From a virus, in the IMG/VR virus record IMGVR_UViG_3300034418_009359, positions 1 through 30,962 of that record: a stretch of DNA of 30,962 bases. One strand, written 5' to 3'. The notes beneath the pieces were generated by a model. The model did not search any database. It was given only the letters and a program-made list of their open reading frames with translations, and was not told the origin of the DNA. Shown here piece by piece: positions 8,256 to 16,326 of this stretch (its first letter is position 1; the number at the start of each line of letters is the position of its first letter). The translations under genes and the position numbers were made by a program.

Positions 8256-9683
8256 ATGTCTGATATCTATAAATCAATCCCTGATAGCTTAATTAAAGCT
8301 GCAAAGGGTGTTATGGAACAAAATACAGATCTTAGAGCAGAACAAGAACTTGCTAGTCATGGTTTTTCTATTAATGAAAAGAACGATTACCTTGAAACAG
8401 ATCTCAAGAAGCGCAAGAAAAATAATGACAAAGCTATAAAAGATATGAAAAAGATGGGTTCTCCTATGAAGAATCCTGCCTTTGGTGAAGAAGTCGAGCT
8501 AACCAAGGAAGAGCAAGAGTTCATCGATTCTCTGAACAACGATATTTTTGAAGAGGAAGAGATTGAAATTGCTGAAGCCAATTATTATATAGCAACATCT
8601 GAAAAGTCTAAGTTTCATGACAAGGGCTACCGTCCTCACCTAAAAAACCCACAAGGTAAGACTTCTTATCTTGCTAGCGTTGCTTACAAATCACATGAGC
8701 ATGCTGCCGGTGAAGCTGCTGCTTATCACAAGGGATATACATCAGGCCCTGGTAAAGCGTCTGAGCGTGGTGCAAATGATGCAGTACGTGCTTATAGACA
8801 CAAGAATAAAGAGCACATGCATGAAGAAATTGAACTTGATGATGTAGATCCTAAGGCTCTTAAGATGAAATTCAAGAATCGTAAAGACAAGGACATCGAT
8901 AATGATGGTGATGTAGATGATTCTGACAAGTATTTGCACAAGCGCCGCAAAGCTATTTCTAAGAATATAGATGAAGACGCCGAGCAGATCGATGAGATCT
9001 CCGGTAAGACACTTGCTTCATATTCCGATAAAGTAGCAAGATATGGTCCCATGAAAGATGTTAGGACTAGACAAAAGCACGAGAAAGGCGTATATACAGC
9101 CTATAAGAAAATGAAGGGAAAGGACGTTAAGGTTCCTGCTCGTATGGAAGAAGTAGAACAGATTGATGAAATCTCACGTAAGACACTTCGAAGCTATATC
9201 GACAAATCAGGCGAAAGCATGAAGCAAAAGGGCCGAGGCCGTCCTTCTCGTGCTTTTTCTGCTAAGAAGGCCAAGCGGTCCGCTGGTATAGAAACGGCCA
9301 AACTTAAGATTAATGATAAAAATGAAAAAGAATGGGATGAAATGGACAAGAGTAGAGAGAATACTATTTCTACTGTGCATTCATATATTCTAACAGATGG
9401 TCCTAAAAAGGCTGGTTATTCTAAGTTTAATTCATCTGGTGATAGAACAATATTTGTTAAAAAGGGACCTAATGGTCATCTGTTATACTTAGAAGTATAT
9501 AACAATACTGATAAATATTCTGGACGATTTGGTAAAATTGGCAATTCTGGTTCTTATGACTACAGCAATAACATTTATGTTAATGACCTTGTGCCATGGA
9601 AACTTAGGGGTAATTCTGATCCGAAAGAAGGAATTGAACAGTTCAACAAACTTATTAAACAAAACGAAAAAGTTAGAGATTAA
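8256..9683 (+). CDS. Modular late protein with EF-hand loop and EEVEQIDE motifs
   Basis: 475 residues, charged, probable virion protein. Segments are divided by EEVELTKE, IEIAEA, EEIELDDV, DAEQIDEIS and EEVEQIDEIS. The last two are each followed by a related unit (KTLASYSDK, KTLRSYIDK), an internal repeat. At 8892-8927 it encodes a complete EF-hand-type calcium loop, DIDNDGDVDDSD, with acidic residues at 1, 3, 5, 9 and 12 and Gly at 6. A distinct C-terminal domain (from about SYILTDGPKKAGYSKF to the end) looks globular and less charged. It is expressed from its own late promoter. Function is not known. Confidence 0.55.
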   Translation: MSDIYKSIPDSLIKAAKGVMEQNTDLRAEQELASHGFSINEKNDYLETDLKKRKKNNDKAIKDMKKMGSPMKNPAFGEEVELTKEEQEFIDSLNNDIFEEEEIEIAEANYYIATSEKSKFHDKGYRPHLKNPQGKTSYLASVAYKSHEHAAGEAAAYHKGYTSGPGKASERGANDAVRAYRHKNKEHMHEEIELDDVDPKALKMKFKNRKDKDIDNDGDVDDSDKYLHKRRKAISKNIDEDAEQIDEISGKTLASYSDKVARYGPMKDVRTRQKHEKGVYTAYKKMKGKDVKVPARMEEVEQIDEISRKTLRSYIDKSGESMKQKGRGRPSRAFSAKKAKRSAGIETAKLKINDKNEKEWDEMDKSRENTISTVHSYILTDGPKKAGYSKFNSSGDRTIFVKKGPNGHLLYLEVYNNTDKYSGRFGKIGNSGSYDYSNNIYVNDLVPWKLRGNSDPKEGIEQFNKLIKQNEKVRD

Positions 9684-9700
9684 ACAAGAAGGAATAAACA

Positions 9701-10045
9701 ATGCCACAATGGGGTAATACAGACGAATATGCTGACGCACCTAAGTCACAAGCAGATGACAAGGGGAATACCGGTCAGGACCTATATGGTACTGAAGTCT
9801 TCGGTGTTGATGCACAAGAAGTAGCAGCCGGTTCTGCTACACATTCTGGTTGGGTTAGACGAGTAGCCGGTACAGGTGGTCGTTCAGGTCGTGTCCAGGA
9901 AGAAGTTCTAGTAGCAATGAGCGGTAAAACATTCTCCAAGAATGATGCCGGCGATTATCTTGATGTTACTGACTTTGCCAATACAACACCTGGTGCTGCT
10001 AATACAACAGGTACGGCTGACGATACTGAATACCCAGACGCTTAA
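9701..10045 (+). CDS. Small virion-type protein, unknown function
   Basis: 114 residues, rich in Gly, Ala, Thr and Asp (MPQWGNTDEYADAPK start; TPGAANTTGTADD near the end), with a beta-prone core GSATHSGWVRRVAGTGGRSGRV. From memory, similar MPQWG... proteins are widespread in T4-like marine phages next to head genes. AAGAAGGAAT upstream is a good ribosome-binding site. It sits among late structural genes and is probably a virion component; I cannot name it. Confidence 0.5.
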   Translation: MPQWGNTDEYADAPKSQADDKGNTGQDLYGTEVFGVDAQEVAAGSATHSGWVRRVAGTGGRSGRVQEEVLVAMSGKTFSKNDAGDYLDVTDFANTTPGAANTTGTADDTEYPDA

Positions 10046-10064
10046 GTTTACAATTTAGTTTATT

Positions 10065-10454
10065 ATGGTTACAGTTAATGAGTCAACTTATATGTTGTAT
10101 GCCGCGGCACACTATGATAACCCGCAGTGTTATGACATAGAAGAATTTAATGATGATATGAATAAATTCAAGTACCTATTGCGCTTGTTCTCTAGGTACA
10201 AGAATAACAATGTATTAAAAGAACGGCTCATTTTGAATCATTTGATTACACTATATAATGTGTTTCCTAGTGAGGTTGCAACTAAATTGCTTTTCTATAA
10301 GTGTTCTGAGTATAAGTCATATTTAAAGACTTTCTTAGTATTTTTAAATTATATGCCAGAAAGAATCAACGGTGTAGAAACCGAAGATTCAATCATTTTT
10401 AGCTCTGATATAGAAATAGATAATCATATAGCAAATATATTGAGAGAAATCTAA
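10065..10454 (+). CDS. Conserved T4-like marine phage protein, unknown function
   Basis: 129 residues, predicted largely helical: MLYAAAHYDNPQCYDIEEF, then FKYLLRLFSRY, then LKERLILNHLITLYNVF, then FLVFLNYMPERI. I recall this pattern from a conserved cyanophage family of unknown function that lies beside structural genes. No catalytic motif is visible. Its stop overlaps the next start (TAATG). ATG 10065 has no strong ribosome-binding site. Confidence 0.5.
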   Translation: MVTVNESTYMLYAAAHYDNPQCYDIEEFNDDMNKFKYLLRLFSRYKNNNVLKERLILNHLITLYNVFPSEVATKLLFYKCSEYKSYLKTFLVFLNYMPERINGVETEDSIIFSSDIEIDNHIANILREI

Positions 10455-11023
10455 TGAAAACATTCAAAGAGTTTACTGAAGAAGTTACTAATGTAGTTGG
10501 TGATGGTAGTGCTATAGGGGCTGAAGAACCGGTGGTGAGTAAAAAGGCTCAACAAAAGTACAAGAAGAAGAATAAGAAAAGAAACCCTCAATATCACAAA
10601 GGATTAAAGAAGTCCACTTCAGATAAAAGGCAAGCACATTTTAATAAGGGCGCTAAAATGGATGATGATAATCCAGCTGCATATAAACCTGCCCCAGGCG
10701 ATGCTACTGCCAAAACCAAACTGTCTAAACACACTAAGAAATATAAGCAAATGTTTGGAGAAGCTCTACTTACATTTGAAGATTATAATATTAATGAAGG
10801 TAAGGCCGATACTGCACTGAAAAAGAAAGCAGATAAGTCAGGTATGCCTCTTGCTATTCTAAGAAAGGTGTATAATAGAGGTATTGCAGCTTGGAGAACT
10901 GGCCATAGACCAGGTACTACTCCACAACAGTGGGGCCTTGCAAGAGTTAATTCATTCGTAACTAAATCATCAGGTACATGGGGTAAGGCAGATAAAGACC
11001 TTGCTGCTAAAGTAGGGGGATAA
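10454..11023 (+). CDS. Protein with capsid-targeting leader and conserved C-terminal module
   Basis: 189 residues. It begins MKTFKEFTEE, close to the T4 internal head protein leader MKTYQEFIAE. A lysine-rich middle (KKAQQKYKKKNKKR and similar) is followed by NINEG (an IxE site) and a conserved module: SGMPLAILRKVYNRGIAAW, then TGHRPGTTPQQWGLARVNSF. This module recurs in marine phages, and a diverged version ends the 854-residue protein at 3966-6530. The basic middle suits DNA contact inside the capsid. A packaged internal protein cut twice by the prohead protease is a reasonable inference. Confidence 0.55.
   Translation: MKTFKEFTEEVTNVVGDGSAIGAEEPVVSKKAQQKYKKKNKKRNPQYHKGLKKSTSDKRQAHFNKGAKMDDDNPAAYKPAPGDATAKTKLSKHTKKYKQMFGEALLTFEDYNINEGKADTALKKKADKSGMPLAILRKVYNRGIAAWRTGHRPGTTPQQWGLARVNSFVTKSSGTWGKADKDLAAKVGG
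10528..10579 (+). repeat. 52-bp direct repeat, copy 1 (inside gene 10454-11023)
   Basis: This stretch matches 11025-11076 with 4 differences in 52. It encodes the basic segment VSKKAQQKYKKKNKK. Confidence 0.9.
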
Positions 11024-11024
11024 A

Positions 11025-11088
11025 ACCAGTTGTGAGTAAAAAAGCTCAACGAAAGTACAAGAAGAAGAATAAGAAAGATGATACCTAA
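11025..11088 (+). pseudogene. 52-bp repeat copy 2: duplicated gene fragment
   Basis: Directly after the stop of the 189-residue gene lies a second copy of its internal segment. From GTG 11032 it reads VSKKAQRKYKKKNKKDDT and stops at 11088, overlapping the i-spanin start by 11 nt. It has no leader and no other part of the parent gene, so it looks like the remnant of a tandem duplication or a past recombination. It may now only provide the i-spanin's upstream region. Confidence 0.6.
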
Positions 11089-11545
11089 TACTCTCCTTAT
11101 AAAAGGAGTTGCTATTCTAGGTGGTATTGCCCTTCTAACTAGTGGCTTCTTTTATGTTAAATTTCTTTTAGCGAAACTTGATGCGGCGGAACAACGTGAA
11201 GCTACATATCAAAGTGTGATTTCTGAGTATCAAGCTCAACTTGATTCATATAAAGATGATTTATTAGAAATTCAAGGTCTCAATGAAGAAGTGCTTGAAA
11301 CATATGAAATCGCAAAGGAAGAATATAGGTCTCTACAAAAAAGATTTGAACAAACTACATCTGGTAATAAACGAGATCTTAATTTTTTAGCTATTTCTAA
11401 ACCAGGTTTGATTGAAAAAAGAATAAATAATGGTACAAAGGATGCTTTAAGATGTAATGAACTGATGACAGGTGCTGAACTTAATACGAATGATGATAGT
11501 AATACAATTTGTCCTGACTATATTAAGAGTATGAGTAATGATTAA
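11078..11545 (+). CDS. Inner-membrane spanin (Rz-like)
   Basis: 155 residues: an N-terminal transmembrane helix (about residues 8-30, LIKGVAILGGIALLTSGFFYV) followed by a long coiled coil (LDAAEQREATYQSVISEY, LEIQGLNEEVLETYEIAKEEY). The C-terminal block KPGLIEKRINNGTKDALR with a Cys is typical of i-spanins in tailed phages. The next gene overlaps by 8 nt and encodes a small lipoprotein, the expected outer-membrane partner. Spanins fuse inner and outer membranes in the last lysis step, implying a Gram-negative host. Confidence 0.8.
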   Translation: MIPNTLLIKGVAILGGIALLTSGFFYVKFLLAKLDAAEQREATYQSVISEYQAQLDSYKDDLLEIQGLNEEVLETYEIAKEEYRSLQKRFEQTTSGNKRDLNFLAISKPGLIEKRINNGTKDALRCNELMTGAELNTNDDSNTICPDYIKSMSND

Positions 11546-11873
11546 AGCAGTAGCAGTATTATTGGTTAGTTTAGCATTAGTGTCATGTGGTACTACAAAG
11601 TTAGTTGAAAAACCGATCGAATATACACGACCACCTTTGATTATACAAAATACAGAATCTATAGTGCAACGTGATATAACTTGGCACATTATTACTAATG
11701 ACACATATTTGGATAAAATAACTTTATTGGGTGACAATACAGCATTGGTTGCTTTAACAGTAGATGATTATGAGAGGCTTAGCCTAAATTTGGCTGAACT
11801 TAGAGCCTTTATTTGGAAACAGAAACTTGTTATAGAAGCATATAAGTCTTATTACAAAAAAAGAGAAGAGTAA
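11538..11873 (+). CDS. Outer-membrane lipoprotein spanin (Rz1-like)
   Basis: 111 residues with a lipoprotein signal: hydrophobic AVAVLLVSLALVSC, where LVSC is the lipobox and Cys17 would be lipidated. The mature part has the PPL proline segment common to o-spanins (YTRPPLI) and a C-terminal helix (LNLAELRAFIWKQKLVIEAYK). It overlaps the i-spanin gene by 8 nt, the usual spanin-pair layout. It should sit in the outer membrane and bind the i-spanin across the periplasm. Confidence 0.8.
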   Translation: MIKAVAVLLVSLALVSCGTTKLVEKPIEYTRPPLIIQNTESIVQRDITWHIITNDTYLDKITLLGDNTALVALTVDDYERLSLNLAELRAFIWKQKLVIEAYKSYYKKREE

Positions 11874-12287
11874 ATGTCATCCGAGATTACAGATATAAAA
11901 GTTAATCAAAAGGTAATGGAAGAAAGGCATAACCAATTGATTCAAACAATATCATCATTAGAAAAATCTATCGAAAAAATAACTGAGGTTTCATCTAACG
12001 TGGCTAAACTCTTAGCAGTATATGATGAGCGTTTACATAACCAAGAAAAGAATGTTGAAAAAATAGCAGAAAATAATAAACAGAGTTCTGACATTATTCA
12101 TGATCGAATCAATAAAATGAAAGAAGAATATAACGCCGGACTCGAAGGAGCCATAAAACGAGGCGAAACTTGGCATAAAGAAAATCTGTCAAGATTCAGT
12201 AAAATTGAAAAGTGGATCTTCACCGTATCAGGTGGGGGAATAGTTATTGGCTTTTTATTATCAAAGTTCATCAATTATATATTTTAA
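11874..12287 (+). CDS. Coiled-coil protein with C-terminal membrane anchor
   Basis: 137 residues. Almost the entire length up to residue 110 is predicted coiled coil (HNQLIQTISSLEKSIEKITE, VEKIAENNKQSSDIIHDRIN). The end is a transmembrane helix (WIFTVSGGGIVIGFLLSKFI). It starts one base after the o-spanin stop. The layout suggests a lysis-related or membrane-tethered protein; similar tail-anchored coiled-coil proteins occur next to spanins in marine myoviruses. It has no named function, and a holin or antiholin role is only a guess. Confidence 0.55.
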   Translation: MSSEITDIKVNQKVMEERHNQLIQTISSLEKSIEKITEVSSNVAKLLAVYDERLHNQEKNVEKIAENNKQSSDIIHDRINKMKEEYNAGLEGAIKRGETWHKENLSRFSKIEKWIFTVSGGGIVIGFLLSKFINYIF

Positions 12288-12290
12288 GTA

Positions 12291-12319
12291 TTTACAAAGC
12301 TAACTAATAGTATTATAGT
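12291..12319 (+). promoter_or_regulatory. Sigma70-like promoter ahead of primase
   Basis: TTTACA, a 17-nt spacer, then TATAGT. It sits in the 63-nt gap before the primase gene and belongs to a set of six similar elements in this window. It probably drives the DNA and nucleotide metabolism operon using host RNA polymerase. Confidence 0.6.
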
Positions 12320-12350
12320 TACTACCAATACTTAATTAATTGGTGTAATT

Positions 12351-13346
12351 ATGCTTTGGTTAGACAAGAAATACATAGGTCTTATCAGTCCCAGATTAAA
12401 TAAATTTGCTAAACGAGATGAGCATCGGTATCAATTCCGGTGTCCATTTTGTGGTGATAGTGCTAAGAATGAGAATAAAGCACGGGGCTGGTTCTACGAA
12501 AAACAGGGTAAGATGTTATACTATTGCCATAACTGCGGTGCGGCAATGGATATAAAGAAATTTATCCGGCAAGTAGACCCTACTTTATATAATGAATATG
12601 TCAAAGAAGTCCTTAAGTCTGAAGGCAAGCCACTCAATCAACCTAAAATTAAAACTAAACCACCCGTCTTTATTAAGAAGAAACAACTGGATGGGTGCCC
12701 TAAAGTATCAGAATTAGATCATGATCATGTGGCATATGTATATCTAAAGAATAGACATGTACCAGAAGAATGGTTTTCTAGGCTTCATTATACACCCACA
12801 TTTAAGGCTTATGTTAATACAATCATTAAGAATAAGTTTGAGACAACCAAGAATGATGATGAACGACTCCTGATCCCATTCTATAACACCAAAAAAGAAT
12901 TGATCGGCTTCCAGGGCAGAGCTCTGGGCCCATCTAAATTGAAATATATCACAATCATTCTAAATGAGACTGAACCCAAAGTCTTTAATTTAGACCGCTG
13001 TGATAGATCTAGACCTCATATAGTCTTGGAAGGACCCATTGATAGTATGTTTATGTCAAACTCAATAGCCATGACAGGTGGTTCTATTGATGACATATAT
13101 ATCAATGAGAACTCAATCATTGTATATGATAATGAGCCTAGATCTAAAGAAACATGCTATAAGATCCAAAAAGCAATTGATCATGGCTATCAGATAGCAT
13201 TATTTGACCACTTTAATACACATAAAGATATTAATGATATGGTATTGGGCGGTTATATTTCAACCGAATTGGAAACAGCACTAATAGAAAATGCATGTTC
13301 TGGTTTGAAAGCACAACTAAACTTTGATAAATGGAAAAGGATATAA
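12351..13346 (+). CDS. 61: DNA primase, T4 gp61-like
   Basis: 331 residues. The N-terminal zinc finger (CPFCGDS ... CHNCG, four Cys) recognises the priming template. The centre has LIPFYNTKKELIGFQGRAL, and the TOPRIM-like core includes HIVLEGPIDSMFM (catalytic Glu) and IIVYDNEPRSKE (acidic metal site). This layout matches T4 gp61, which makes pentaribonucleotide primers with the gp41 helicase. It is first in an operon running through ThyX and ribonucleotide reductase. ATG 12351 follows the promoter by about 30 nt; no strong ribosome-binding site is visible. Confidence 0.85.
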   Translation: MLWLDKKYIGLISPRLNKFAKRDEHRYQFRCPFCGDSAKNENKARGWFYEKQGKMLYYCHNCGAAMDIKKFIRQVDPTLYNEYVKEVLKSEGKPLNQPKIKTKPPVFIKKKQLDGCPKVSELDHDHVAYVYLKNRHVPEEWFSRLHYTPTFKAYVNTIIKNKFETTKNDDERLLIPFYNTKKELIGFQGRALGPSKLKYITIILNETEPKVFNLDRCDRSRPHIVLEGPIDSMFMSNSIAMTGGSIDDIYINENSIIVYDNEPRSKETCYKIQKAIDHGYQIALFDHFNTHKDINDMVLGGYISTELETALIENACSGLKAQLNFDKWKRI

Positions 13347-13347
13347 T

Positions 13348-14046
13348 ATGAAAGTAAATTTGATTGGATTAACCCAACCAAAAATGGATATGACAGCGGA
13401 TGAATTTGTAGCATATACGGCTAGGATTTCTAATCCAAATAACCAAATGAATACAGCAACTGCACCCCAGCTCATTAATTATTTGATTAAGAATAAGCAT
13501 TGGAGCCCATTTGAAATGGTTCATGTGTGTATTGAAATTGAGAGTACTAGAGATATTGTAAGGCAAATTCTTAGGCATAGATCATTTTCATTCCAGGAAT
13601 TTAGTCAAAGATATGCTGATCCCACTGAGTCACTTGGGTTTGAAACAAGAGAAGCCCGGTGGCAAGATACTAAAAATAGACAAAATAGTGTGGATATAGG
13701 AGATAGTTCTGAAGATCTTATTATTGCTGAACAATGGGAAACATACCAAAAAGATTTGAATGAAAGATCTAAGCATGTTTATGATTGGGCTATTGATAAG
13801 GGTATTGCCAAAGAAGTAGCCCGATCAGTACTACCAGAAGGTAATACTATATCTCGTATATATATGTCAGGCACATTACGCTCTTGGATGCATTATTGCT
13901 GGCTTCGAATCGGTAATGGGACTCAAAAAGAACACATGGAAATTGCCCAAGCATGTTGGGAACTTATATGTCATGAATTTCCTACCATCGGTGCCGCATA
14001 CGACGAAGCAGAACAACTCAAGCAACTAGAAAGAGGACTTTCATGA
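13348..14046 (+). CDS. thyX: FAD-dependent thymidylate synthase ThyX
   Basis: The ThyX signature RHRxxSxxExSxRY is intact as RHRSFSFQEFSQRY (residues 76-89), followed by the conserved C-terminal ARSVLPEGNTISRIYMSGTL and RSWMHYCWLR. It makes dTMP from dUMP using FAD, NADPH and methylene-THF. I chose ATG 13348 (MKVNLIGL), just after the primase stop; a frame from 13324 only adds residues overlapping primase. The stop overlaps nrdA (ATGA). Length (232) fits the family. Confidence 0.93.
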   Translation: MKVNLIGLTQPKMDMTADEFVAYTARISNPNNQMNTATAPQLINYLIKNKHWSPFEMVHVCIEIESTRDIVRQILRHRSFSFQEFSQRYADPTESLGFETREARWQDTKNRQNSVDIGDSSEDLIIAEQWETYQKDLNERSKHVYDWAIDKGIAKEVARSVLPEGNTISRIYMSGTLRSWMHYCWLRIGNGTQKEHMEIAQACWELICHEFPTIGAAYDEAEQLKQLERGLS

Positions 14047-16319
14047 TCATATATGTTACCAAGCGATCTGGTAAAAAAGAAGAACTAAACTTAAATAAAT
14101 TCCATCGTGTAGTAGCAGATGCATGTGAAGGTATCACTGGGGTTTCACCTTCTGAAATTGAATTGAAGTCTCATGTTTCATTCTATAATAACATACCCAC
14201 GTCTGAAATCCAGGAAACTTTGATTAAAGCTGCGGCCGATCTTATTAGTGAAGAAACTCCCAATTATCAATTTGTTGCTGGTAGACTTATTAACTATAAT
14301 CTTCGTAAAGAAGTCTATGGTGAATATGAACCAGATGGGTTATTGAGTCATTATAGCCGTTTACATAGTCTGGGCTATTATACTTCATTTGATACCCTAT
14401 ATGAGTTAGAAGAATGGGATGACTTAGGTAGTTATGTTAAACATGCACGGGATGATTTATTTACTTATGCAGCCATGGAACAGTGGAGGGGTAAATATCT
14501 AATAAAGAATAGAGTAACGGGTCAGATTTTTGAAACACCTCAAATGGCATATATGCTTATTGCTATGTTCCTGTTCCAAAACTATTCGGATCGAATTAAA
14601 TGGATAAAGGAATTTTACGATGCAATTAGCACTTTTGACATTAGCTTGCCTACTCCAATTATGGGCGGCTTACGCACACCTCAGCGACAATTCTCTTCGT
14701 GCGTACTTATTGAAACAGACGATTCATTAGACTCAATTAATGCAACGTCTTCTTCAATCATTAAATATGTATCTCAAAAGGCTGGTATTGGCATTGGGGC
14801 TGGTCGTATACGTGCCATTGGTAGTTCTATACGTAATGGTGATGCTGTTCATACTGGGGTCATACCTTTTTATAAACATTTTCAGACCGCTGTCAAAAGT
14901 TGTAGCCAAGGGGGCTTACGGGGAGGTGCGGCAACTCTGTATTACCCTATTTGGCATTACGAAGTAGAAGATCTATTAGTACTCAAGAATAACAAGGGTA
15001 CAGAAGATAACCGTATTCGTCGCTTAGATTATGGGGTTCAGTTTAACAAATTGTTCTACGAACGCCTTATTTCAGGTGATAATATAACTTTGTTTTCACC
15101 GAGTGATGTACCTGGTCTTTATGATGCATTCTACCAAGACCAAGAATTATTCCAACGGTTATATGAAACAGCCGAACGGAATACACATATTCGTAAAAAG
15201 ACTGTTAAGGCTATTGATCTATTCACATCATTTGTAGAAGAACGCAAGGAAACTGGTCGTATCTATCTTATGAATGTTGATAATGTAAATACACAAGGAT
15301 CATTTGATCCTGAGTTTGCACCAGTGAGGATGAGTAACTTATGTGCAGAAATCGGCCTACCCACCAAGCCATTGACTAATGTTAATGACCCAGAAGGTGA
15401 GATTGCTCTATGTACACTTTCTGCTATCAATTGGGGTAACATTAAGAAGCCAGAAGACTTTGAAAAACCTTGTCGTATTGCTGTTAGAGCTTTAGATGCA
15501 ATGCTGGATTACCAAAATTATCCGGTCCCTGCTGCTAAAAATGCCACAAAGTCAAGGCGCCCATTGGGTATTGGTATCATTAACTTTGCATATTGGTTAG
15601 CCAAGAATGAAAGTAATTATCAAGAACCCAACCTAGAATTGATTGATGAATATGCAGAGGCTTGGTCCTATTACATTATTAAGGAATCGGTTGAGTTAGC
15701 CAAAGAGTTTGGTGCTTGCCCTAAGAATAATGAAACAAAATACAGCAATGGTGCTACACCTAATCTATTGTATAAGTCAGCGGTAGATGAACTTGTGCCT
15801 CATAAAGAACGTATGGATTGGGCTACACTTAGAGCTGATCTTAAGGAATATGGTATTCGGAATAGTACGTTAATGGCTCTTATGCCGTCTGAAACCAGTT
15901 CACAGATTTCAAATGCTACAAACGGTGTTGAACCACCTCGGTCTTATGTGTCTGTTAAACAATCCAAAGACGGTGCTCTTAAGCAGGTTGTACCAGAATA
16001 CCGTAGGCTTAAGAATAAGTATGATTTGTTGTGGGACCAAAAGTCACCAGAGGGATACCTTAAGATTATGGCTATCTTACAAAAGTATGTTGATCAATGT
16101 ATCTCAGTTAATACATCGTATAACCCATTACACTTTGAAGATGAAAAAATACCATTATCTGATCTACTTAAGGATATTCTAATGCACTATAAATATGGTG
16201 GTAAAACACTGTATTATAATAATACATATGACGGTGCTACAGATGATAACATTGATATGTTAGAAGTACCATTGTCCGAGCTTGAAGATGAAGAATCCTG
16301 CGATTCTTGTACCATATAG
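14043..16319 (+). CDS. nrdA: Ribonucleotide reductase class Ia, large subunit
   Basis: 758 residues. The N-terminus has an ATP-cone-like segment (YVTKRSGKKEELNLNKF). The catalytic barrel includes FSSC at Cys220 (redox pair), NLCAEIGLP with the thiyl-radical Cys434, and CTLSAINWG with the second pair Cys. ALMPSETSSQI is the later NrdA signature, and the tail CDSCTI holds the C-terminal shuttle cysteines reduced by glutaredoxin or thioredoxin. It reduces NDPs to dNDPs with NrdB. It lies between thyX and nrdB in an operon. Confidence 0.95.
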   Translation: MIIYVTKRSGKKEELNLNKFHRVVADACEGITGVSPSEIELKSHVSFYNNIPTSEIQETLIKAAADLISEETPNYQFVAGRLINYNLRKEVYGEYEPDGLLSHYSRLHSLGYYTSFDTLYELEEWDDLGSYVKHARDDLFTYAAMEQWRGKYLIKNRVTGQIFETPQMAYMLIAMFLFQNYSDRIKWIKEFYDAISTFDISLPTPIMGGLRTPQRQFSSCVLIETDDSLDSINATSSSIIKYVSQKAGIGIGAGRIRAIGSSIRNGDAVHTGVIPFYKHFQTAVKSCSQGGLRGGAATLYYPIWHYEVEDLLVLKNNKGTEDNRIRRLDYGVQFNKLFYERLISGDNITLFSPSDVPGLYDAFYQDQELFQRLYETAERNTHIRKKTVKAIDLFTSFVEERKETGRIYLMNVDNVNTQGSFDPEFAPVRMSNLCAEIGLPTKPLTNVNDPEGEIALCTLSAINWGNIKKPEDFEKPCRIAVRALDAMLDYQNYPVPAAKNATKSRRPLGIGIINFAYWLAKNESNYQEPNLELIDEYAEAWSYYIIKESVELAKEFGACPKNNETKYSNGATPNLLYKSAVDELVPHKERMDWATLRADLKEYGIRNSTLMALMPSETSSQISNATNGVEPPRSYVSVKQSKDGALKQVVPEYRRLKNKYDLLWDQKSPEGYLKIMAILQKYVDQCISVNTSYNPLHFEDEKIPLSDLLKDILMHYKYGGKTLYYNNTYDGATDDNIDMLEVPLSELEDEESCDSCTI

Positions 16320-16326
16320 GAAATAA

